From Paraspadella gotoi (Eukaryota > Chaetognatha), in assembly GCA_051294375.1 (NCBI GenBank), contig CM119271.1, forward strand, positions 5,445,991 to 5,509,990: DNA of 64,000 bases. Direction: 5' to 3'. Positions 55,664-64,000 of the stretch are shown here, piece after piece; positions within the stretch are counted from its first letter, which is position 1; each line of letters begins with the position of its first letter. A program made the translations under genes and the position numbers. Under the pieces are notes generated by a model. The model was not told the DNA's origin and did no database searches. It was given only the letters and a program-made list of their open reading frames with translations.

Positions 55664-56384
55664 TTCCGTTTATAGAGCGATATTTCTTCCCGGTGGTTTC
55701 CTGTCCTTTTTACGCAAATCGATCAATATTGAATATATAATAACTGAGAATCAATTTAATTTTGTTATAATTGGCCTTGAATTTGGAAATAATATTTGGT
55801 ATGTGATTCAGAAAACTCTCCTTTCTATCTATTTACAACTTTTAGTGTTAATAATTTATTAAAAGAGAAGAGTCAAAAGGCCCAGCTTATCAATTTGGGA
55901 GATTTGTGGAGTCATCATGAAGCAGTTTAACATGGTCGACAGGAATCGAGATAGGAATGTCCATGGAAAAAGACGGCGATGACGACGACGACGATGGGGA
56001 CAAAAACTCCGAGGACGAGAACGATTGACCAGTTTATCCCTGAACTACTAGTTTTGCTAACGGGTTTTTTTTCCTTTCTAGTTTTGCAGAGTCAAAGTGC
56101 GAATAATTCAAAGTTGTTTTAACAGTATTTTTCATTAAGCAATTGTTTAAAAAATTTTCCACCGGAAACTTTTTTTATTTTTATTTTATTTTGGTCGTAA
56201 AATTCTTCTCTTCATCTCATCTTTAACTGATTTTAGTTTTTTATCTTTTTTATTTTTCTATCTTTTCACCAACTCCTCCCATTGTCATTCTAGTTTTGAT
56301 GCCAAGGTTTCCAAAGTCAATTGATTTTCTCCCGAAAATTCTTTAGCAATAAAAACCAAGAGCAGAATTGCAGATTCCCTTGCT

Positions 56385-56389
<5 letters not shown>

Positions 56390-56420
<31 letters not shown>

Positions 56421-56430
56421 CTCTCCTCTT

Positions 56431-56479
<49 letters not shown>
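56390..56479. repeat. (CT)n microsatellite
   Basis: About 90 bp with short interruptions. Confidence 0.95.
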
Positions 56480-56482
<3 letters not shown>

Positions 56483-56876
56483 CATAACATTTATAATTGA
56501 AACAACTAAATGAAATTATTTTCTCTTCGAGAAAATAGAATGTCACCGATTTACGATGCGTTTTATTATATTGTTGGAAAAATATTTAACCAAATATGTA
56601 ACATATTTAAAAAGAAAACAAAAATTAGCTAATTTTTTTTTCGTGATGCCGTGGGTTTTCATCTAATTTTTTCAATTATACTTATTTTTCGATAGCTAAA
56701 TTCGCTAAATTATCTAAATTTGCTAAAAAATGCTAATTCATGCATTTTCCCAGCTTCGGCTCTGACGACGCTTAGAAATTCGTCGACGAAAGACCTCTCA
56801 CGCCGCATTTCACAAAGACTCTTTGGCCTCCATCCACCTTAACTCCACTCCCATCTACCCCGCCACCACCTCCACC

Positions 56877-57795
56877 ATGAATTGGATGGGCCTAGCCTCC
56901 ATCGTCGTCTTCTACTTGGCCATTCTGGGCGTCGGCCTCTGGGCCTCGAGAAAGACGGGGAGGAAGAAGGGCGAAGAGGACGAGGAATCGGACATGGAAG
57001 CCGACATCATGTTGGCGGGAAGGAATATCGGACTTTGGGTTGGGATTTGCACCATGACGGGTAAGGGAAAATGGGAAAGTCGCTCGATTGGATCGTGGGT
57101 GTTGGTAACTTTCCTACCGCTTGCTTTTTCTATATATTTTAAACCAACTGTTTATTTTTTGTAGCCACCTGGGTCGGCGGGGGATACATCAACGGCACGG
57201 CGGAATACACCTACTCCTTAGGAGTCGTCTGGTGCCAGGTAAGCAAAATTGCTTGCTTAATCAAAGACGGCGCTTATATAACCCATCGAAAGTGTGTCGC
57301 AGTCTTTTTTAAAATATCATATTTACGACAAAACTGAAAACGACAAGACTAGCTGAAAGTTCAATAACTAAAAATAATCATCGCTTTACTTTCACTTTTA
57401 ACCCTCGAGTTTTAACTTTCCCTTTTCACTCATCAATAAAAATGACGTTCGTCAGTGATTCGCGAAAAAAAAAGAAGGAAAGCGAAAATGAAAAACTAAA
57501 ATTTAAATCTCCACGCAGCTCACGATTTTAATATTCTTGCCCTCGCTCCCCTCCCTCGTATTTCCCTTTTGTCTATTTTTTCTCCGGACGCTTCGACCCT
57601 CCAGGCCCCGTTCGGCTACGCCCTCTCACTTCTCATTGGCGGACTATTCTTCGCGAACAAAATGCGTTCGGAAGGCTACGTGACGATGCTGGACCCGTTC
57701 TGCAATCGGTTCGGTCACCGGATGGGCGGACTTCTCTTCATCCCTTGTCTTTTGGGAGAGGTCTTCTGGTCCGCTGCCATTCTTGCCGCTTTGGG
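56877..57795 (+). CDS. SLC5A7: High-affinity choline transporter homologue, 5' three exons
   Basis: Sodium-coupled choline transporter of the SLC5 family (CHT1 type). Exons: 56877-57060, 57165-57238, 57605-57795, with canonical GT-AG sites and agreeing phases. The ATG starts [20 protein letters not shown], the first membrane helix, then an acidic linker and [17 protein letters not shown]. Exon 2 has [15 protein letters not shown], nearly identical to the signature of CHT1. Exon 3 has [32 protein letters not shown] and [20 protein letters not shown], matching helices 2-4. The later two thirds of the protein (human CHT1 is about 580 residues) are not found before or after the N gap at 58045. 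The gene is cut by the assembly or has long introns leaving the recognisable part outside. In-frame codons upstream of 56877 lack an ATG. Orthology to CHT1 rather than another SLC5 member is likely but not certain. Confidence 0.85.
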
Positions 57796-58044
57796 TAAGT
57801 AGGGTTGGGTGGTGGCGTGCATTGCGGTTAATTTAATCGTGAAGTCGACGATTTTAAATATTTTTGAAGACTAAGTTTCTGAATTTTTGCTTTCATAGAT
57901 TGTTGATTTTTTAAAATAAAGTTCTTTGTATTGGAAAGTTGTAATCATTTGAATTAGTTGACCTTTGACCGAAATCAGCTCAACTCTCCGCTGCTTTGTC
58001 CCCTTTCTTTGGCGTGTGGGGTAAGGGGGTAGGAATTGATCCAT

Positions 58045-58069
58045 NNNNNNNNNNNNNNNNNNNNNNNNN
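58045..58069. other. Assembly gap (25 N)
   Basis: Joins transporter intron sequence to a block of different base composition. Confidence 0.98.
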
Positions 58070-59859
58070 GCCCCAGCTTGTTGACCGTCGGTGTCACGGC
58101 GCCGGATGTCAAGCCGCCCCGCTCAGGTGTAGCGATGGCGATGGCAGGCGAGCCACGCATGCGCGCCAGCGCAGCACTCTGTCCCACCCACGACCGACTC
58201 ACGCTCGGGTGGCGCTGGTTGGGCAGATAAGGGCGGGGAGGGCACAGTGCAGCACGCTTTTTTCAAGGCAGGAGTCTGCGGAACATTGTTTCAATCGTCT
58301 CGCAGTTAGGACGTAACCTGGGGGGGGCGAGGGCGTGACAAAAGGTAAAAGAAAGTCTAGGAAAATCAGACCCAGTTAAGCTAGTAACTTCCTACGCCAC
58401 TTTGTAAATGTTTTATACGAGACAAAACGTAAAAGTTGATTAATTTTTACTCGCATAGACACTGGTTGATCTTCAGAAATTGGTACAATCTTTTTAAAAA
58501 TGTCCATTCTCTCACTAACTAAGCCTATCTTCGTCTTGACTTCTGGAAACGCGCTATATGGTTTCGAGGACTTCTTCCTTCGTGCATGGATACACATAGC
58601 AGAAAAGCTTTCTTTTAAGCTCCCGGGTCTCTTACAATTTCTCCAAGAGGAAAATGAATGGAAGAAAAGTTATAATTTTTAATTTTCATTTAACTTTTTC
58701 CAAATTTTTTTATTCTTCTTCATTACCGACTTATAAAACCTAATTAAGCCTAAGAATTTCGTCATCATAATCGAATCATCCATTGTTGTTGCTCATTTTT
58801 GTCTTCTTTGTCGTCCCAATCTTTCTCTCCGACGAGACATTCCCAGCCATTTACACTTCAGCGGATCCCGTCTTCCAAGGACCAATCGCAATTAAACATA
58901 TCGCCCACTCCAGATTACTCTCAGACAGACATGTTTTCTTTTTTGCTTGACGTCTGTTTATTCTCGACGCGGCGACGCCCCAGCGGTTCTCTTGAGGCAT
59001 CCGGTTTTCCGGTAATTCCTGTTTCCACATTTGGATTCTATTCCTACCCCTTAAATACCATCCCACGCCAAGAAGGGGACAAAGCTAACGGGAGACTCAC
59101 CTTTAAGTTGAGCACTCTCCCGGCTCACGGCTCACTACTCTCAATGATTTACAACTTTCCAATTAAAGAACGTTCATTTTAAAAATCAATTAGGGCTGCG
59201 CATGTTGAATAGAAGTTCGATCAAGTCCCTTTTATTTCAACTTCTATTCAAAACTGGCATGATCACGGCAAAAATTATATCAATTGGAGATTCTGAATGC
59301 TTGGGAGTCGTGGAGAAAGCAACGGAGGGTAGATCGACGCGATGAAATTTCCATTTGTATCAGCCAAAAAGTGGATGTAATTGACTGGTTCAGGCGTTTT
59401 TTTCCTTTTCCCAAAAGCCTGCTAGATTTTTGTAAAATAGAAAAATATACAATATCAGTAATTTGGATAGCTCTTTGTTTCCTCTACCAATAAACAAAAA
59501 GAAAAGTTTAATTCTGCACATCTTTAATGTTGATGCAATCAATGAACTGGTTTTTTAGGTTGAAAACTTGCATGTCAGCTTCATTTTTATTTGTTCTAAA
59601 CCCATCGAAAGGAACTGTATTGTTCAAAAAACTATCTGTTTCACAGGTAGAGCGCGGGCTAGAATTTGTCATTATTTTATAAATTTCATGCAAAATACTG
59701 AATGAAGTCCGTTTATCGCAAGAGTAGCCGATTCTTAAGCGCAATCGGGCCGTATTTTAAAATGCCTTATAGAGGTTATAATGAGGATTTCGATCGAAAA
59801 AAAGGATTGATACAAGCGCGATTCGGGCCAGATTAAAACCGCTTTTCAATGAGCTTACG

Positions 59860-60130
59860 TTTTAACGGAACGGAAACGATACGAACGGAAACGAAACTGA
59901 AACAAACTGAACGAAAGTGAACGAAAGTGAACGAACTGGAACGAAACTGAACGAAACAGGACGAAACGGAACGAAACTGGAAACGCACACGACGAACGAA
60001 CCGAACGGAACGAAATGGAAGAATGGAACAAACGGAACGAATATTCGGAACGAAACGAAACGAAACGAAACGAACGAAACGAAAACGAACGAAAACGAAA
60101 CGAAAGAACGAAACTGACGAACGAACCGAA
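59860..60130. repeat. Degenerate GAACGAAAC-type tandem repeat
   Basis: About 270 bp of GAACGAAACG variants, open in several frames, with no sign of function. Confidence 0.85.
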
Positions 60131-61254
60131 AGGTTGCGGTCTGTTGTGGATTTTTCACACAATAGGGGATAATCTTGAAATTGTTAATGTTTCATATTAT
60201 AGTCTATTCGGATTAGTTTGTTTTATTACAAAACATTTATATCTATTTTTATATAAAAGTATACGAATTACGATTGTATTCTATAAAAGTGTGATATATG
60301 GGAGTGAAATTTAGATAATGGCTCTTAATCATCAAGACCTTTGAATTGTCATGTTCATATGAATATTCTAATCTTTTTTACTGTTTATTAAAACAAAACT
60401 TATTATTATATGCAGCTTACTCATCTCTCTCCTTTTATATCTTTCTGTCGCTCTCTCTCATCTATGATTATTTTTTTTCTTCTAAAACTTTTATACGGTG
60501 GGAGAATCCCGTCTGCCATTTCACGGAAGTTTGAAGGGTCTCGTGAGGCGTTGCCACGAACTGTTTGAGTTCTTAGGATTGTTCCAAATGGTTAAAACAT
60601 GCTGAAACAAAGTTTTTAATTTGATTTCGTGAGGTCCTGGATGATTCCTGTGCACTTATTTTATTTTACTAAAATGTTTATGTACAGTTACTTACATAAG
60701 GTTTAGTAAAAGTAGATTGTAAAACCAAATGGCTGCTTCTTGGTCTGGATTGGGGCTCAATCTTGGACGTTATTTAGAGAATTATATGCCATTTTATCCG
60801 TACCCTTTTTTTTTCTTTGACTCCGTGGCGTTTACGGGTGGCAGGAAGTAAAAAATGTCGAGGAAAATGGAACTAATAACCGCGTTTGATGGTAACTCGG
60901 AACGTTCCGTGCTAAAAAATACTTGAAATAGATCACCGCGTTGGAGGCAACGGATACGATATAAACGAGAGTGACCTAATTATCGTTTGTTGGGTCGGGA
61001 AAACTTTCGTTGTAAATAAAGTTCGATGCTTGACCTAGATTTACCACGTCTCAGGCCGACGAGTAAACGAGTTGGGCTCCCTGCAGCGTTCTGTCAGCCT
61101 TCTTCTCTCTATCTCCTCCTCTCTCTCTATCTCTCTCTCCCTTCAATCATAACGGCTTTGGCTTTGTATTTTTTTATGATGAATGATTACATTGCGTTTA
61201 ATGAAAGTGACTATAAATCGGCATCAATACTGCCTATCAATCGTTTCAATGAAT

Positions 61255-61560
61255 GATTATCATCAAAAGCAATGAATGTCTATCATGGATCAAAATCATT
61301 TGGTTTATCATCGCTGAATATTTGGTTTGCATCGCATGAATATTTTGTTTATCAATCGCCATCAATAATTTGGTTATCATCGATTAATCATTGGTTTCAA
61401 TCGAATCAAATTATTGGTATCATCGATCATTATTGGTTTATATCGATGCAAATATTTGTTATCATGGCACCTAATATTTGGTTTCATCCATCAATAATCA
61501 ATTCTATTTAATAATCATCTACTTTACATCAATCAATTACTTTTTATCAATAATTTGTTA
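61255..61560. repeat. Degenerate ATCAT/TTTGGTT tandem repeat
   Basis: About 300 bp of irregular units of the type ATTTGGTTTATCATCG of around 20-30 bp. Confidence 0.65.
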
Positions 61561-63054
61561 TCCGCATAAATCATCTCGTTTTTTTCCGGACTTTTCTATT
61601 ATTTTTTTTGGATAATTTGTCTTAGCGAGATAATACACTTTTTAAGATTTTTTTTTCATTATATAGTTTAAAATGCTTTGATAAATAAAATTATAATATT
61701 TTTTTTAAATTAATAGTGTGGAGAAAATGCATAAAATGGCGTTAGCCACGCAACCTTTGAATCTCTTCGCGCATCGATCTTCCACACTCTCCCCTTTCCT
61801 CCGCTTTTAATTTCGATACCAATCTCGATTGTATTTTTTCGGTTTTTAATTCTTGCAACTTTGAAAAACTCATAAAATAGCGTGAAAAGATGTTAAATTG
61901 TGGGATAAAAAAATTAAATCGTGCATTACAACACTTATCAATTCTTTCAAAATTTCAATAAATTGTTGGCGATAAAATAGTTCTGTATTTTCATAAGTTA
62001 AAACTTTGAAAATTTTTTGTCAAAATTAAGAATTTAATTAAACAATAATGAATATGAGCTAAATCTACTAAACATGGAATATAAACCTGAGTCTAGAAAA
62101 CATATATAGATCTTTTAACATAATAGGCGAAGAGGAATTACACCAATTTATATCAACTCAGAGATCAATTTTATCTGATATACACATAAAATAACTTTTG
62201 TAAATATTATGATGTACTTATTGGCCCGGACAATCAGGGACTCATTTTCAAGGTATTAAAAGATAGGTGATAAGGTAAGCAAAGGCCTTTTTTTTTAAGG
62301 CCATATAATGTTACTTAGGGTTTTACCCGAAATTTGTTTTCTTGATACTGTGGTACAAACAATTAAATTTTCAAAATATACTAGATATTGTAATTACAAA
62401 AATTATTATTTCTTTTGCATAAGTTAAATTATTGTTTTGTGCATTTTGTTTTCCAAAGATCAAGTCTTATTTTCCAATATGTTTTATACAGTATTTTTTT
62501 TAAAATGCCTTCTTTCTTTTTTCCGAATTCCCTATTTTTTATCGGGAAAGTAGAAAAATAAATATTCACAAACACTTCGGTCCCTATCTTTTGCTCTTAA
62601 CTTCTTTTTTATATCTATCATAATTATGTATTTTTTTATAAATTATACTCATTAGAATTCTATATTTTCTCCTGCTTTCGATTTTTATTATCTCTTATGA
62701 GGCCTCGGAAATGGCTAATCGAATCGCGATCTAAAGCTTAGATACGCGTAGTAAAAATCTGTTGATAAATGATAATTTTAAGCGAAAGTTGAACGGTTTC
62801 TGGTGGATTTTGCGTCTGGGCTTTTTTGGTCATAACGTTTGAACGGATTATCGATTTTGTATGAATTTTGCATAAAAGATATATTCAAAATTTCTATCGA
62901 TTTGGTGCCCCATCTTGAAAAATCTTAATGGTTTAGAACGATGCCATCGCAATCAATCCATCGATGAAAGCAAAAATTAGAAACTTAATTTTTCTAAAAT
63001 AATATTTAAATCGTGAATTCACGATTAAAAATTCACCCAATTCAGGCTTACACC

Positions 63055-63960
63055 AACCTACTTCCAAAGCAGCAAGCATGAGCGGACCAGAAACCTCATC
63101 AAAAACAAGGGATGAGCGAAGTCCGCCTATCGGTGAACGAACGATTGCAGAAACGGGTCCAGCATCGTCAGTAGTCGAAGCAATTTTGTTCGGAAGAATA
63201 GTCGGCCTGAGAAGTGAGAGGGGCGTACGCGAACGGGTGGAGGGTCGAAGGATCCGGAGAAAAAATAGACAAAAGAAATACGAGGGAGGGGGAAGCGAGG
63301 GGCAAAAGGAATATTTAAAAATGGTGAGCTGCGTGGAGGAATTTAAATTTAGTTTTCAATTTTCGCTTTCCTTCTTTTTTTTTCGCGAATCATGACGGAA
63401 CGTCATTTTTTATGATGAGTGAAAAGGGAAAGTTTAAAGACTCGAGGTTAATAGTGAAAGTAAGCGAATGGATTTTTTTCAGCAGTCTTAGTCGATTTTC
63501 ATTTTGTCGTAATATGAATTATTTTAAAAAGTGCGACAACTTTCGATGGGTTACTATAAGCGCCGTCTTGATTAAGCAAGCAATTTTTGCTTACCTGGGC
63601 CAGAACTCCTAGGATTAGGTGGTATTCGCCGTGGCCGTTGATGTATCCCGCGGACCAGGTGGGCTACAAAAAATAAACAGTTGGGTTTTAAAATTATGCA
63701 AACAGCCGGTAGGAAAGTTACGCGACCCACGTCATTATCCGAGCGACTTTCCCATTTTCCACCTTTACCGTCATGGTGCAAATCCAATCCAAAGTCCGAT
63801 ATTCCTTCCGCAACATGATGTGGCTTCCATTGTCCGAGTTCTCGTCCTCTGTCGCCTTTCTCCCCGTCTTTCTCGAGCTTCCTCAGAGGCAGACGCCAGA
63901 ATGGCACAGTAGAAGACGACGATGGAGGCTAGGCATCAATTATTGTGGCGTGTTGGGGGG
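63055..63960 (-). pseudogene. Inverted, frame-broken copy of the choline transporter 5' exons
   Basis: The minus strand repeats 56.8-57.9 kb with many single-base indels. Exon 1 lies about 63960-63775, where the helix 1 region and CTMTG are shifted. Exon 2 is about 63662-63582 with YINGTAE broken, and exon 3 about 63265-63055. The introns are copied too, for example GACGGCGCTTATA next to exon 2, and matching continues left to about 62950. Because introns are as similar as exons and differences are mostly indels, a low-quality contig of the same locus placed inverted is more likely than a decayed gene. Confidence 0.8.
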
Positions 63961-64000
63961 ATAGATGGGAGGTTGGAGTTAAGGTGGATGGGAGGCAAAG

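Larger units (their letters stand above)
57796..62949. other. Gene-poor region after the choline transporter exons
   Basis: AT-rich, with a 25 N gap at 58045-58069, a GC-rich block at 58070-58340, a GAACGAAAC-rich degenerate repeat at 59860-60130 and an ATTTGGTTTATCATCG-type degenerate repeat at 61255-61560. No exon continuing the transporter was recognised. Confidence 0.55.

Noticed and set aside
55958-56028. Acidic ORF (Asp run, ending SEDEND) as last exon of gene B
   Set aside because: No matching splice chain from 48697 and low complexity; kept only as a remark.
58036-58316. ORFs in the GC-rich block after the 25 N gap
   Set aside because: Open on both strands due to base composition, cut by the gap, and no family resemblance.

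Overview
This is animal nuclear DNA. It has split genes with GT-AG introns of roughly 80-1000 bp, long AT-rich intergenic stretches, many (GA)n/(CT)n microsatellites, interspersed repeats, and metazoan extracellular domains (collagen, ZP, CCP/sushi, EGF, SEA). An invertebrate, possibly an early-branching one such as a sponge, fits best, but the sequence alone does not name the organism. Seven N gaps and many one-base indels that break otherwise clear exons point to patches of unpolished long-read assembly. Three segments near gaps or the window edge are present twice: 1-548 versus 2204-2617; 21511-23253 versus 23354-25103; and 56.8-57.9 kb versus 62.95-64.0 kb, inverted.

The left third (minus strand) holds a collagen hydroxylysine galactosyltransferase gene (COLGALT/GT25 family). 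It has about 14 exons, a signal peptide at 11225 and a C-terminal KDEL at 3172. Fragments of a second, adjacent COLGALT paralogue follow at 45-519 and 1288-2617. From about 15.4 to 33.9 kb (plus strand) lie two tandem genes for giant single-pass membrane proteins of about 2,150 residues. Their order is signal peptide, about 1,400 residues of almost proline-free Gly-X-Lys collagen in one 4.2 kb exon, ZP domain, CCP/sushi module, calcium-binding-type EGF, SEA domain, second EGF, short coiled coil, transmembrane helix and a short tail. I do not know of this architecture as a described family. The neighbouring enzyme genes would act on exactly the kind of lysines these proteins carry, so the left half of the window looks like a physical cluster of collagen-modifying enzymes and their candidate substrates.

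The right half has a 10-exon F-box/LRR-like gene (37.0-40.5 kb). Two related, unrecognised genes follow at 42.9-44.0 and 45.6-48.7 kb; they share an Arg/Ala-rich exon ending in a conserved NKRWSL-x-KWQLLNV block. The 5' three exons of a high-affinity choline transporter homologue (SLC5A7/CHT1 type) lie at 56.9-57.8 kb, with an inverted, indel-riddled copy at the right edge. The remaining sequence is mostly intergenic, with microsatellites, tRNA-derived-looking SINEs, an approximately 300 bp interspersed family and a long foldback.

The two collagen-ZP genes and the COLGALT genes are transcribed divergently from a 4.2 kb repeat-filled intergenic region. The inferred logic is that hydroxylysines of the collagen-ZP proteins are galactosylated in the ER by the COLGALT products. 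The finished proteins are then displayed at the surface, where ZP modules could polymerise and the SEA domain of the first protein could self-cleave.
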